DNA of 64,000 bases from assembly GCF_024139115.2 (NCBI RefSeq), contig NC_085139.1, positions 70,971,203 to 71,035,202 on the forward strand. The letters run 5' to 3'. Below, one piece after another: positions 9,628 to 22,322 of this stretch. The translations under genes were made by a program, and so were the position numbers. The stretch comes from Armigeres subalbatus. Lineage: Eukaryota > Arthropoda > Insecta > Diptera > Culicidae. Numbering within the stretch: position 1 is the stretch's first letter; each line of letters starts with the position of its first letter. The notes beneath the pieces are model-generated. The model was given only the letters and a program-made list of their open reading frames with translations, did not search any database and had not been told where the DNA came from.

Positions 9628-9891
9628 CAGTCAAACCTATCAGTTTAGACTTCATTCCTTCTGCAGATATGTTATTTTCGTTTCCAACGGGTTTATATGA
9701 TATTTGCTCATGCGAAAATCACGAGTAAGGTTGAGTAAATTGTGAAAAACTAAAATTAGGATTCGTATGAAAATTTCGTATGGGTACCTAGTCCACAACG
9801 CGCATTTTCGCCTACAATGTCTGCCGGGTCGACTAGTTAAAACATATTTTCTCGACCGTCCTTTCAACATCGACTATTGGAGGTTTGACTG
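9628..9891. mobile_element. 264-bp MITE with CAGTCAAACCT termini
   Basis: Left end CAGTCAAACCTATCAGTTTAG, right end the inverse of CAGTCAAACCTCCAATAG. TA precedes the left end (9626-9627); the right flank is CA, one change from TA. Termini of this kind fit pogo/Tigger-type elements. Confidence 0.75.
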
Positions 9892-10699
9892 CAGATAATC
9901 TTGCTCGGGTTTCCAATCGAGTTTCCAATCGCTTGTCCCTTTTCGTCGCAGTGGTCTTCGCCGATGGTTCCGGTTTGTACTCTCTTGTTGATTGTTCGTT
10001 GCGTATGTTGTTTTAAAGGCTGGCTTGCAGGGCTGACTTAGAGTCCCTCGCTGGCACTCGGACGACGATCAGCCGCCACTAACGTGGAGAACAGACGCTG
10101 TTGTGAGCCGATCCTGACATGGAGAACAGAATCTCAATAAGATTTTCACCTCCGTAGAGGAGCAAACCCTCCTTCAATGTCAGCATACGACCATAGTTCC
10201 CACCGGGGTTGGTTACCCGATCTTCCCTAAGGTTGCTCGTATCCCGGTCAGCACCACGGGGAGGTAGAGATATGAGTTGCTGGGTAAGAGGCTAAGGACC
10301 GCGTGATGGGGTCTTTTTTATTCCTTAAGGTACCAATGGCTTTACCTACACAGATAGAAAAATCCACTGAAATTTACGCTCAAAATCATGCACATAAATG
10401 GAACGCCATTGTTAGCGTAATTCCACACGGGATATAGCCTAAATATATACAATATTTGACGTGAATCGTCAATATTGCATACAAGTTGTAAGCAATCTTG
10501 TTAACAAGAGGACCATTTCAGCGCAGAAAAGCGTAAATTTCCGCATTCCAAGTTTTACGCGCTGATTATTTTTCATTATTTCTTTCTGTGTAGCATTTGC
10601 AGTGCCTATCAAATATCAAACCTATCACAACGAAATGAATAAAAGACTCATGGGCTAGAGGTGTGCGCTGGGCTGGGTGTTTGTCGCCATTTTAGTCAA
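9892..10699. other. Interspersed-repeat-like segment, unassigned
   Basis: The part at about 10020-10340 is GC-richer than its surroundings and has blocks such as GTTGGTTACCCGATC and CCGGTCAGCACCACGGGGAG that look to me like a dispersed mosquito repeat, but I cannot name it. No frame with recognisable similarity. Confidence 0.35.
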
Positions 10700-11110
10700 C
10701 GGCTGCGGCGGCGATTTTTTCCGAATTATCTCGGGAAATCCTTCAAAATTTCAGGAATTTTTAGGAACATCCTCAAAATTGTCACACTATTTGTCGAAGA
10801 TTCTTCGAGAAATTTCTCCAGAAATTCTTCGGTATTGCTTCGATAATTCTCTGTTTTTTTTTAAATACTCCCCGGAATTTCTAAGGGAATTTCTAAAGGA
10901 AGTTCTCTCAAATTTTCTTATAAATTTCTTCAATAGGTCCACAAAAAAATCTTTATATTTTCTTGTGGAAATTCTACGATATTTCGACGAAATATTCTTC
11001 AACATCTCTTCGGAACATTATTCGCAATTAACTCGAAGAATTCTTTGTAAATCCCTAGGAGTTTTCTCGAAAAGTACTACGAACTCCCTCCAAAAGTTGT
11101 TCGGAACTCC
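10700..11110. repeat. Highly degenerate GGAATTCC-type minisatellite
   Basis: Imperfect ~12/24-bp units with GGAATTTCT, AGAAATTC and TTCTTCG blocks. Frames here (for example 10677-11126) are by-products of the repeat and are not called as genes. Confidence 0.55.
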
Positions 11111-11351
11111 TCTGAAAATTCTATGATGTGTGTAGTAGTTTGTAGTCAAGTGCACGATCTTTCTCCTCATTCTCATTTTACAAGTCCGTTGGTGAAATGA
11201 TGAGGTAATTTGTGAGGAACATAACTTCCTCGGCATTTTAACGGGGTACAAATGCGGCAAATGAAGCTCAAACTGCTTATATCGTCCTTCGTTCAATTCG
11301 GGAAAAACGTTTGCCTGGAAACTTATCCGAATCAAACGGAAACATACACTG

Positions 11352-11488
11352 CCGTTATCTGAAAAAGTGACATTTACGTCATTTACCAAAAATAGTGTTA
11401 CCAAGTAGTACTCATCGAGCACTTTAACAGAAAAATGGAAAACAAGCATGTTGTAATTTGGCGCTTACGTCACTTTCTCAGATTACGG
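11352..11488. mobile_element. 137-bp MITE
   Basis: Left end CCGTTATCTGAAAAAGTGAC and right end the inverse of CCGTAATCTGAGAAAGTGAC. TA follows on the right (11489-11490); the left flank is TG. Internal sequence is short and non-coding. Confidence 0.65.
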
Positions 11489-11639
11489 TAAATTGTGGAA
11501 AGATTGAACGGGTACTGAAATGAATTCCCTCAAACATGTGCGATCCAATCTTTACGATCCAGTCATATACAGAAATAGGTAGTTGAAATTCCAAAGATTC
11601 CTAAAACTTATTAGGCCATCTAGGATCCATAATATATGA

Positions 11640-14430
11640 AGGTTCAAAACAACTCGAAACATTTCAGGCTCAAAAATTCTCCTTGAAATCCTTCTAGAAA
11701 AAAATCGTTCTGAAAATCGTTCGAAAATCCTTCTCATGTAAAACCCCCCACTAATTTTTTTCAGGAAATTCACGAGGAAATTCCTTGAAGATTTCTTTTC
11801 TTCTCTTCAAGATTTACTTCTAGATATTCTTTCGGTTATTCTTTCTTCAGGAAGAATCCGGCATTTCCTTCAGGCATGCATTCGAGAGTTCCGTCAAGAA
11901 TACATACGGAATTTCTTCCCAAAATTCTACCAGAAGTTTCTTTAAAAATTTATGACGGAAATCCTCCGATTTAGCTCCATAATTTCACTTGTAAATCTAT
12001 AAGAAATTCCTTCGGAAATTCTTCTAGGAACTTCTCCGGGCATTCCTCTCGGAACTCTTCCTTTAATTCCTCCGGAATTAATTCCAGGAAATTTTCCGGG
12101 AATACCTCCAAACATTCAATAGCGAAATCCTCTAGCATTCCAATCTGGAATTCTTTTCGCAATTACTTCAGAATATGCTTCAAGAAATCCTCTAGAAATA
12201 TCTTCATGAATTTCTACTGGAATTCGTCCAAGTATTTCCCCAGAAATTCTTACAGGTATTTTTTTCGGGAGTTTCTTCAGGTACTTCTCCAGGAATTCAT
12301 TCAGGAATTTCTCCGGGAGATTTTCCGCGGAAGTGTACTAGAATTCCTTCCGGATTTCACTCGGAATTTACTCGGATATCTGCCAAGAGTTCTTCCAGAA
12401 ATTTCTTCGCAGGGATTTTCTTCAGCAATTCATCTGGGAATACTTTCAAGATTTCATCTGGGAGTTTCTGCATTAATTTCTCCTGGTATTTTTCTGGGAA
12501 TTCTTTCAGATATTTTTTCGGAAATTCCTTTAGGAACTTCTCTAAGAATTATTTCAGGACTTCCATGTGGGAATTCCTCTGGAAGTGCTTGTGGGAGTTC
12601 CTCCGGAAGTTCTTCCAGGAGTTTTTCCGAGAATTTCTCCTGTAATACCTCCAGAAACTTTTCAGGGAATTCCTGGACGATATTTGGCAGGAATTTCACG
12701 GGAAATGGGATTTCGGAAGTTCCTTCAGAAATATTTTTTCTCTTCCTCTAGAGTATTCCACCGGATGTTCCTCTGAAGTTCCACCAGTAGTTCCTTCGGG
12801 AATTCAATCAGGATTTCTTCCAGGAATTCATTTAGCATTTCTTTAGGCATTTATCTACAAATTCCTCCAGAAGTTCCTCGGAGAATTTCTCTGGGAGTTC
12901 TTACGGAATTCCTCCGGGAGGTTCTTTTAAGAATTCTTCCAGGAATTCCTCCTGGAATTCTTACGGAAGTTCCTTTAGGAGTTCATCCTAGAATTCTTAC
13001 GAGAGTTCCTCCAGGACTTCCACCGGAAATTCTTCCTGTAGTTTCTCAATAAATTCCTCCAGAAGTTCCACCGGCAGTTCCTCCGAGAACTCCTCTGATA
13101 ATTTCTCTGGAAATTCCTATAGAAAATCCCCCGGGAGTTCCTCCGGAAATTACTCTGGGAGTTCCTCCGAGAGTTCCTCCCGTAAGATCTCCCGTAAGAA
13201 CTCCCGGAGGAATCTCAGGAGGAACTCTTAGAAAAATTCCTAGACGACCTCCCGGATGAGTTCCCAGAGAAACTATCGGAAGAACTTCGGGAGGAATTTC
13301 CAGCTTAATTTCTGAAGAAAGCCATCATTTATTTATTTATTCCTGAAAAAAGCCTGAATAATTTCCTGGAATAGTTTCTGGTGGAACTCCCGGAGGAATT
13401 TCCGTAAAAACTCCCGGATGAATTGCTGGTGGAATTCCCGGAGGAACACTCGAAGGAATTTTCTGGGAGAATTTCTGAAGAAACTCCCGGGAGAATTTCC
13501 AAAGGAACCCCGGGGAAACTACCAGAAGCATTCTCGGAAACAAAAGAATTCATCTTATAGACAAATCTCGTCTAGCTGAAACCTTTGTTGGGGTTTGTAG
13601 CTGGACCATCATCATCATCAGAGAACCTCCCGGAGAATTCCCTGAGGAGCTCGCAGAGAAATTCTAGGAGGAGCTTCTGGTGGAAAACCTATATAAATTC
13701 CTGAAGAAGCCTAAATAAATTCCAATTTTGCCGAAATTCCCGAAAGAATTTTCAGAGGAGCTGCCGATAGATCTACCGGAATTATTCTCGAAGGAAATCC
13801 TAGAGAAATTCTTGGTGGAAATGCCGGTGGAACTCCTGGAAGAATTCCAAGAGGAATTTTCGGAGAAACTCCTGGAGGATCTACCAGTGGAAATCTTGGT
13901 GGAAAGTTTCCACCGGAATTCTTTCAGGATTTCATTGCAAATCAATCTAGGAATTCCTCCGAAAATTCCATTGTTGATTTCATTTTCGGTATAATTTCTG
14001 TATAAATTTCCGGTGGAATTCCTGGAGAAATTCTTTGAAATTTTCCCAGAAATTATTCGAAACAGTTCACGGAAAATTTTATGGAATTTACACAAGAAAT
14101 TTGAAGATTTTCGTGAGATTCTCAGGAATGTTTACTGGCAATTCTGCGGAATTTCCACGGAATATTCTTATTCTTAAAAAATATGGGAAACAGCACGAAA
14201 TTATTTAAATTATTGCAGGAAATTCTGCAGAACTTATAAAGAAGTTCGTGAAGATTTTCTTGGAGTAAATAATGGTGAAATTTTCGGATCAACTCCCGGC
14301 AAAATTTATGGTGGAATTCCTGAAGACACTGCCGGAAAAGTTACTGGAGGCATTCCTAAAGAATCCCTGATAGAATTTCGGATAGAATGCCAGGAGCAAT
14401 TGTCGAAGGAATTCCTGGAGAAAGCTTGCA
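11640..14430. repeat. Old, diverged copy of the 24-bp GGAATTCC/GGAAGTTCC minisatellite
   Basis: About 2.8 kb of degenerate 12/24-bp units such as GGAATTCCTCCGGGAG and GGAAGTTCCTCC. Orientation changes near 13180-13240, after which AGGAACTC and GGAGGAATT (inverse) forms dominate until about 13910. Frames of 60-180 codons on both strands follow from the repeat and show no domain. Older than the pure array at 34.4-37.2 kb, judging by divergence. Confidence 0.8.
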
Positions 14431-16255
14431 TATTGATTTTTCTGCCTATTTTATAATAAATATTATTTTAGAGAGGATTTGTTTTGAAATTCAGATGTAT
14501 GGTTCTAGTTTTCTTAAACTTATGCAGGATTTTTATAATAATTGTTATAGCCGATTATATATTCTTTCTGAAAACTAAGTTCGTTAATATTTTTCTCACT
14601 TTATATAAAAATATCTGATGAGCAATAAATCACGCATTTTTAAATCCAGTATTGTTTTCATCATTATTGTTTCGATTTGGTTTCATGTGTTAATATTCAT
14701 GTGTTTTTATAAAACTACTATAAAACTACGATTTAGAAAACCAAAAAAGTTGCCCCCCCCCCTTCTCGAAATCCTGGCTACGCCCATGTTCAAGACCTAA
14801 ACATCTCCAGCAAAGATATTTGGACTCAGAGACGTAGTGTGCGGATGGCCGCATTACATTATGAGAAACAGCACAATTTTTTTTAGTTATTTTTAACATT
14901 TATTAGTTACATGGACATTTAGGAGAAACCTACTACAAAGTTCATAGGTCTATGGTGAGTATATTTTGAATAATCTAGAGCAAACAAAAAAAAAAGTTTT
15001 ACCTCAAATAAATATGTCGAATGGTTTGCACTTAGTTTTGACTGCTATTTCGGTTTCTCTGAGACTTCCGGAACCGGTTACAAGGAGCCAAGAAAAAGTC
15101 TTAAAATATTATATATTAGTTAATTGAAAGCTATGAATCGGATTATTTCCATTTTGACCTGGCGGAATTTCCGATTCCAGCAAATCAGAAACTCATAGGT
15201 ACGAGTTCAATGGGAATATGTATCTTTATAAAATTACTACTCTGCTTATCATTTCTCAAGTAGATTAGCTAAATTTATCCGCACAGTATTTGCTATCAAA
15301 GCATTCATCGCCACACTTCACCACGTGGCCCTCCTGCTTCCGATGTCTTCAAAGCATTTAATTGACCCAACAAAGTCCTACAACAATGCCTCTGAAAGAC
15401 CTATTTGCCTCTGAAAGACCCAACTGCAATTCACTGTTTTTGGATGTTTCTGCATACATTTTTGCATATTAACTTCCAACAAGTTTAGCATCGCCCAAAC
15501 GTTGACCGATTTGGCTGAAATTTTGTCCAGGGCATCAGGGCATCAAATAGAACCGAATAAGAGGGCGGCCCATCAAAAAAATTGAAAAAAGTTTTTTCCA
15601 TACTAATATGAGCCACCCTACCCTGGAGTGTTGGATCTTGCTTAACAAGCAGGAAATAGTTAAACGAGTCTTGTGCTTTATTTCTCAAATATCTCATAAA
15701 CATTTCAATTGTGCCATGGCTATCGTTGCAAGCTTTTGTATGGAAGCGAATCCCCCTGTAATAAAAAAAAAAAAAAAAAAAAACAATCAAATATCATTCT
15801 ACCTAAATAACTGTGCAGTCGCCGCAAGCGTAGCTGACCCATATAATATCCAGAAGATCCAATAAGGAAATGCCGATACTGTTGTATTTTAGAATATCCG
15901 TACTAACTAGTGGAATAGAAGTTGCATAAATCACATAACTTTTCATAATGAATCCCGATCCATGTTTCTGATTACCACACCCAACGTACACAACTTCCTT
16001 CCCGTGGTTATTGTGGAGATGCAGTGGTATGCTTGGTCTCTAGTAGCAATAATAACTACTAACTTTTACCACAGGGACATCGGGATAACTGGCAACACGG
16101 TCGTCTACCACCAGGCGGCGAGTAGCCAGTCTATGTCCTAAGAACTCTCTAATCAAAACGTCAATTAAAGAAGAATGACAAACGTAGCGATAGGGTGAAT
16201 GTCAATCGATAAAAGTTCCACGTTAAAAAAGTGTCTTTGCCTGTTATATGTAGTT
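14431..16255. other. Unassigned AT-rich region
   Basis: No gene seen. The block at about 14748-14790 (a run of C followed by CTGGCTACGCCCA) resembles the end of a hAT-type element whose partner end I could not find. A run of about 22 A lies at 15762-15783. Frames near 15485-15865 are short and mutually overlapping. Confidence 0.4.
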
Positions 16256-16280
16256 CAAATTAGTTCATTGAACTAATTTG
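16256..16280. repeat. 25-bp perfect palindrome
   Basis: CAAATTAGTTCA and its inverse complement are separated by a single T. It lies immediately upstream of the tandem repeat at 16285-16645. Confidence 0.85.
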
Positions 16281-16284
16281 GATT

Positions 16285-16645
16285 GCACATACTACGCAAG
16301 GGCTCTAAGGATTTGTATGGACATGGTGGGTTGATTTCGATTGAATACCAGGCGTAGATGACCTAGCAGACCAATTGATATGAATTCCAAAACAATGTGG
16401 AGAACCTAGAACATTTGCATCAAACAGTTTTGGGATCCACATAATAAGCACGGGCTCTAGGAATTTGTGTGGACATGCTGGATTTATTTCGGTTTGAAAC
16501 CAGGCGTAGTTGACCTTGTAGACCAATTGATCTGAATTTCAAAACAATTTGAAGAACCTAGAACATCTGCATCAATCCAATATAATACGCAACGGATTTA
16601 GGGGCTTGCATGGACAAGCTGAGTTGATTTCCGTTTTGAAGTTCT
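16285..16645. repeat. ~150-bp tandem repeat, about 2.4 units
   Basis: Units begin near 16290, 16443 and 16585. Each has GGGCTCTAGG-like, TTTGTGTGGACATG, TTGATTTCGGTTTGAA, CCAGGCGTAG-TGACC and GAAGAACCTAGAACAT blocks. Units are well diverged. Confidence 0.8.
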
Positions 16646-16849
16646 TTTAATTGGTAAATTTTACTTATATTGAATTTGGTAAATCGAAATTTTCTACATT
16701 CTAAATGACCGCATCCGCACTGCAGCTGATTTAGCATTAAAAAACTAGGTTCCCTAGAAACATAACAAACTAAGTAGTAAACAACATAAAACTAGAAGAA
16801 GTGGATAAAACAACCGTGGAATAATTGTGAAAATCGTCCGCCATTGCAT

Positions 16850-17015
16850 GAGTTGAGTATGTATCTTGTGTGGCAAGTACAATGGATGCACTATGCCCAG
16901 GGAGTCGAGAATGTTTCCAACCCAAAAACATCCTAGACAAGACCGAGAATCGAACTCGCCATCTCCGGATTGGCAACCCTACGCCTTTGCTCGCAAGGCT
17001 ACTGGAGACCCATTC
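16850..17015 (-). mobile_element. tRNA-derived SINE
   Basis: On the minus strand an A-box-like segment TAGCCTTGCGAGCAAAGG (16984-17001) precedes the B box GAGTTCGATTCTC (16945-16957) at tRNA spacing. It is followed by a body with GGTTGGAAACATTCTCGAC and CCTGGGCATAGTGCATCC. Transcription would be by RNA polymerase III. The 3' boundary is not sharp. Confidence 0.7.
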
Positions 17016-18489
17016 CAATTGTATTTGAATATTGCTGGTATGTCTTGTTTTGTCCATTTTTAGTCTTTTTATCTGAAACACATCTTGTTTATAACGCAGC
17101 TTTCGATCAGCTTAGTATTCCGCGGTACAGAGTGGCTGCTTGCTTATCGCATTCAGTCACACTGCAGACACGGTTCAGTTTAAACTTCAATTAAATGAAG
17201 TTTGTGACGGAAACTGGTTCTTGGGCATTACAGGTTATGACGTTGAAAGTTGAATTAAATTTAGACATGAAACGCTTTCAAAAACCGGAGAATTATTAAT
17301 CCCCTGTTAACAATACCCACTTACGCTTTTGGCCGCCACCCACAAGATTAAACCCCGATCCCTTCCTTGCCAAGTGCATTTGCATTGCATTTCTTTCAGT
17401 CAAATCAAATTGGGATTACCATTTCAAAATCCGTAGGTTTGCATGACCTCACAAATTTGTCGTCGTTTGTCATTGCTCTCTCTGCTTCCTTCCCGCCTGT
17501 CAGGACTTTCTATGGCGGAAAAGGCAAATAGACGAAGCTGCCGTCGCCGTCGTCGGCGCAAAAGAACCAGAAGAACGGAGTGTGTGTTCTTTCAGTTGTT
17601 GGAGCTTGAGTTTCGTATTTGTCGGAAAAATTGGTGGTTTGAGTTGTTGTCATTGCTGGAAAGCGGTGGTACACCTTACGACCGGCAACGTGTTTACCTT
17701 TGCCTACAGGAGCAAGCACGGGAAGGGTAGTGCAAAGGACATCCCTCGTGCTTTTTAGATGGCTTCCGTAAAAAAAGCTTACCATATTGATCTCCTATTT
17801 GAAAATCTAGTTTTCTGGTAGCAATTCTAGATTGGCAATAAATAAATTAAAAAATATGTAAGGCAAAAACGATCCTTTCGATTGATTGTACTGTACATAT
17901 TCGTTTGTCAACTTCTATCTCTTGGGTGCCTTTTAGGACATTCTCCCCAACATAAGGGCTACGGATTTGGGGAAAATACTGCAAACCATGACTGTCGGTT
18001 GACAAATTACATTTGGACTGATTTAACTTGTCACGATTAGGGAGAGGAAGTTTGATTTCGAAGTGAAAGTGGATTGGTGCGCATTCAAACGGGAAGTGAG
18101 ATTGATTCCCGGGTCGTAGCTCAAGCGTGATGTTTCTTTGAAGCAACGTGATAGGATTGATTTCTGTTTATTGGTAGTTAATTGTTTGAAGTTCTGAAGC
18201 AGGTGTGGTGAATTATTTAAACGGGCGGGAAAAAACATGGGTTTAATAAAGATGAAATTGATTTCTTATCTCTGCCTTTAAATAGATCCAAAATCCATAG
18301 ACTCGATTAAAAAATGAGATCGGAACAATATTTTGTTATATTCGTTGTAATCTTCTCTCGTGAAGTTGGAATTGCATTGTTCGATTTCATCTTATAGTTT
18401 TTTTGAAGATATTGTTCATTTAGTGTAGTTCAAGTGGTGAAACCAATTGGATTAGTACTGTTTATGTAGAGAAACTAATATTCTAATGT
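17016..18489. other. Unassigned region
   Basis: Mostly unique-looking. The 95-codon frame at 17443-17730 is arginine-rich (RRRRRR) with no domain, and a similar-length frame exists on the opposite strand, so neither is called. No repeat boundary seen. Confidence 0.35.
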
Positions 18490-18497
18490 AATATATT

Positions 18498-21335
18498 CAG
18501 CGCCGTAGCGTGTGGTTGGCCAGGTTGGCCCCCGCCAAGGGCGCCAGGCCTTTAGGGGGCGCCGAAATCCAGAATTGAACTATACACGCCCATCAGATTC
18601 CACTCAATTCAAGTTTAACTTTTACTCAATTTTGTAAATTCGCGTCAAATGTCAAAAAATGAGTAAATTATTTTTTTGAATTGAGTAATATATAGTCATA
18701 TTGTTAATGAATGCAGAAAAGAAAAATTGAGTGAAAATTTCAAGTTGTGAGCGAGGAAATAAAGAATTAGTTTGAAAACTCCTACAATTTTGAATACATC
18801 TGAAATAACCAAGGCATTAACCGTAGATCGTTGTGGATACCAAAGGTAAGTTGTATCAAGAATAAGCTAGAAATATCCTCCTAATGTTTAAACATGTTTT
18901 AATCTCTTGATATTGCAGCCCAAAGGAGCATTGAAATCAGTTTATTGAGGACCAGTTGGTGTAATCTTTACCTGCTATAGTATATAGTATACGATTTCTT
19001 ATCCCAACTTCTTCAATTCCGGTTTTTCACGCGGAAATAATACATATAATAACGAATCCGACAAAAACTGGTCCTACAATATGATCAACGACAAAAAATC
19101 AATAGTGGAAGAAAACCCAAGATCAGTCAACGCCAGCAGCACCGCGGTCGACCAGCCACTACTCCCATAATCAATTAATTGATTGTGTCAATTCCCGGAG
19201 GCCGGCGTATCGCCACTGATCGCCAGTAACCAGTACGACAACGTGATCGAGTTCTGGCGTGAAACCGGAGTCGTAACCAGGAGTTCTCAGATCTTTACGC
19301 TGGACGACGGGACTGGAGGACAAAGAATGGATACAGCTCCGACAAATATACCGAGTATAAAATTGAATATGTACTTTATGTAATCCTCAACAATCCTATA
19401 TAAATAGATATATGAAAATTATTTTTTTAAATATTTTTTGTTTAAATAAAATACTAAGATTATTCTTTTTCTAAACACAATTTGAATATTATTCAATCAG
19501 GCAAAATGGCAAAAATTAAGAAAAAAATTGCTCAATTTGAGTGAAAAGTAATCAATATTACACTTTTCTTTGATGACGAATTTGAGTAGATTTTAGCCAT
19601 TTTTTGACATCTTCCGGTCTTTACTCAAAAATGAGTGAACATTGGTTTACTCAATTTTTTAGTTGTTCCACTTTTACTAAAAATGAGTGGTTTTCCATTC
19701 AATTTTGAGTGGTTTTAAACGGGCGTGTAGGAAATGATGACAAATCTCATCAAGGTTTTTTTACGCGGTTGGATGGATACCACTTGAATTTTCTTCGATT
19801 TGTTTGTAATTTGTTTGGTGAGGGTAATTCATTGTTTTATTGATGATGAGGGTCTCAATCGGCTAAAATCAAACCGTGTAAAAACCTTGACAAATTCTCT
19901 AATTTATCGGTTTAAAGTGTTTCAGATTCAAGCTTTTAACAGACATTTCCCTCGGGGACTACATCCGCAATCAACCGTTTGACTTATTTTCGAAAGGAAC
20001 GTAGGTCCAGGGAGCATCTTCACTGACTACTTTTTATAATTTACTTGATGAAAAAGGAAGTGAAAATAGAAAGGAACAGGAAATATAAATTAAAAGAAGA
20101 TTGGATCAAGTTTATGGGGAAGAATCCCTAGATGAGGACTTTAACACGCCAGAGCAAAACATAAAGTAAACTTTAAAAAACGTGTATAATTTTTGTTCGT
20201 GATTAGGAAATCTAAGCCGTTTCCAAGTAATAGATACTCGGATGTAGTGATAGGGAGTTTGTTTTAATTTGAGAAAAATTCGGACCATAACGATCGTATT
20301 TGATCCTGTGAAATTTTCGATTTATTTAAACAGACAATTGTATAACGGTGAAAATTTATTGGCCTAACCAATTCAACCAATGCTTCCAAACTACCGATAG
20401 GCCCACTCTACGAATTGATATATTTTGATCCGAATAGGCCCGAAGTTGTCTTTTTTTATACGACTTGTCGCTATTCTTACCTTACACTAATTCTCTTCAA
20501 GTTGAATTGGCTATCTCAGTCTGAAGAATCAGGACGATGTTTTTTACTTGTCCGACGTTGCAGCTGTTGTATGTTAGTAAAGAATTCCAATCTTTCAATT
20601 ACTTTTCAAAATTTCACAGAAAGCGAGCATGGAAGCACCCTCTCCACCACTGATCGAATGTGGTTTACAATTATTTACGATAGACGACAGACTATACTAA
20701 CCTTCGAAAAAAATACAAATCATCGGCCGAAACTTCGGGCACGTAAGAAGAATATCGTCCTGTTTCTTTAGACTGAGAAAGCCAACTTCCGAGTATTACA
20801 TCTTATCCAGTCGAAAAATATCCTACCCTAACACTGTAAGTCCAGTAGAGTAGTTCTTTCAAACCACCGACCAAGGTCTAATGGTGATTCCGAAGGTCTT
20901 TCAATCCACTCCAAAGTAGGGTTCTTCTTGTTGCGACTACGTCCGAAAGTGATCCAACCACTGATCGGGACATGTGAGATGGATTTTTTTGGCCTAGCTA
21001 GATCCACTAGTGCGTGAATTCACAACAAGGAAGTCTGGATGTTGTGTCAGTAACACACGCTAGTTTTTTTATTTGCGTAGGTTTATTTAATCTTTAAGAA
21101 AATCGTTGAAATTTCTAGGCCATTTTTATAATCCTTACACCTATTGGGACACATGCAAGTTATAGAGACTTAAGGAATTCATAAAGCAAACATTTATTAA
21201 ATCCACCACGCAAAAAATGTTGATAATGAAAGAAAAGCAGCTCCTATCATGCCATTTGTTTTAAACATGCATGAAAGTAAGGGGCGCCCAATAACGGTTT
21301 CGCCAAGGGCGCTGGGAGTCCACGCTACGGCTCTG
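18498..21335. mobile_element. hAT-type element, non-autonomous, carrying a nested MITE
   Basis: Termini CAGCGCCGTAGCGTG (left) and the inverse of CAGAGCCGTAGCGTG (right), with further matching subterminal GCCAAGGGCGC blocks. A perfect 8-bp target duplication AATATATT lies at 18490-18497 and 21336-21343. Eight-bp duplications and CAG...CTG ends are hAT hallmarks. About 1.7 kb remains when the nested MITE is removed, and no transposase domain is visible in it (the 118-codon frame at 20415-20771 is unrecognised). Confidence 0.9.
18585..19727. mobile_element. MITE nested in the hAT element, TA duplication
   Basis: Starts CACGCCCATCAGATTCCACTC and ends with the inverse of CACGCCCGTTTAAAACCACTC, flanked by TA at 18583-18584 and 19728-19729. 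Both subterminal regions are rich in ACTCAATTTTGAGT-like blocks. The core has balanced base composition, an intron-like GTAAGT...TTGCAG segment (18846-18918) and a 66-codon frame (19183-19383) of no known family. It could be captured host sequence. Confidence 0.85.
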
Positions 21336-21343
21336 AATATATT

Positions 21344-22098
21344 GTAAGTAGAGTTAAATGCATTCAGCTTCGTAAAACTTGTTTGCCTCATTTTGCTTAT
21401 TTAATCATGATTTTGTTTCCTGACTGCTTTTGCTTTTCATTTGCGTATTCATTAACAAGTGATTTCTGACAACATTCAATCATACGGATTAAATTCAAAA
21501 TAAATTCATAGGTGAAATAAAATGTTAATCAAACGAGGGCATTTCAAAGCAAGCTTCGTATCAATATTCACTTGATATCTTTTGCTTGCCTGAGTAAAAG
21601 TGCTATCGAGTACGCAATGTTCCATTAAATCGCGAAAATTATCACTGCGCATCCGTGCCATCCAGATAACAACCTAATTAGGACGTCGACGTGCTAATGG
21701 TGCCGTCGAACCACATCCGAATACAGCCAGTGTAGATTCGATGTCATGCGACGATCATAGCTCGTAGTCGCACATTGACCCGAATGACCCACGCATTTTG
21801 AATCATTCGCTAATTAGCTAATGAAATGTTATTCGCTGACTCTGGTGCTACCAGTATATTTGTCCCATATTGGCTTAATTTTTCATCTATATGGGACAGT
21901 TATGCTTTTATGGGTAATGTATGAACTGAAAAAAAAAATGCTCGGTGTCCAAACAGTTTTATTACTTTTTTCCCCATGCTCACAAAAAAGGATAATTGGA
22001 CAGTCTCGCGCCATCCAGGTACAACTCAGTTTTTTTGCCTTAGACATTTCGTCACCTGACAAAAATAAGTCGATGTTTACGATACACTAAAAGAAATA
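21344..22098. other. Unassigned region between hAT element and MITE
   Basis: No structure seen apart from AT-rich sequence; the 89-codon frame at 21821-22090 has no recognisable domain. Confidence 0.35.
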
Positions 22099-22320
22099 GG
22101 GTATTTGTTCCATTATTAAAAACATGCTCCTATATCAATAACATTCGCAAAACACTATTTTGGCTCAATTTGTGTCGTTTTTTGTTGTTATCTGGCGTGC
22201 TCACTGCTGAAAAAATAAAAAAAATCACAGAAATGAGGAACAAAACAATTTGCGATCAAATTGTTTGTTTTAGAATGTTATTGATTTGGGTACATGGATG
22301 AATTTAAGGAGCAGTTCCCC
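22099..22320. mobile_element. 222-bp MITE, TA duplication
   Basis: Left end GGGTATTTGTTCC and right end the inverse of GGGGAACTGCTCC, flanked by TA at 22097-22098 and 22321-22322. A second inverted pair, TCAATAACATTC, lies about 35 bp inside each end. Confidence 0.8.
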
Positions 22321-22322
22321 TA

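Noticed and set aside
10677..11126. 149-codon frame rich in F, S and R
   Set aside because: It lies entirely in degenerate minisatellite and has frames open on both strands.
14745..14795. C-run followed by CTGGCTACGCCCA, like the end of a hAT element
   Set aside because: No matching opposite end or 8-bp duplication was found, so no element is called.
17443..17730. Arginine-rich 95-codon frame
   Set aside because: An overlapping antisense frame of the same length exists and no domain or splice context supports it.
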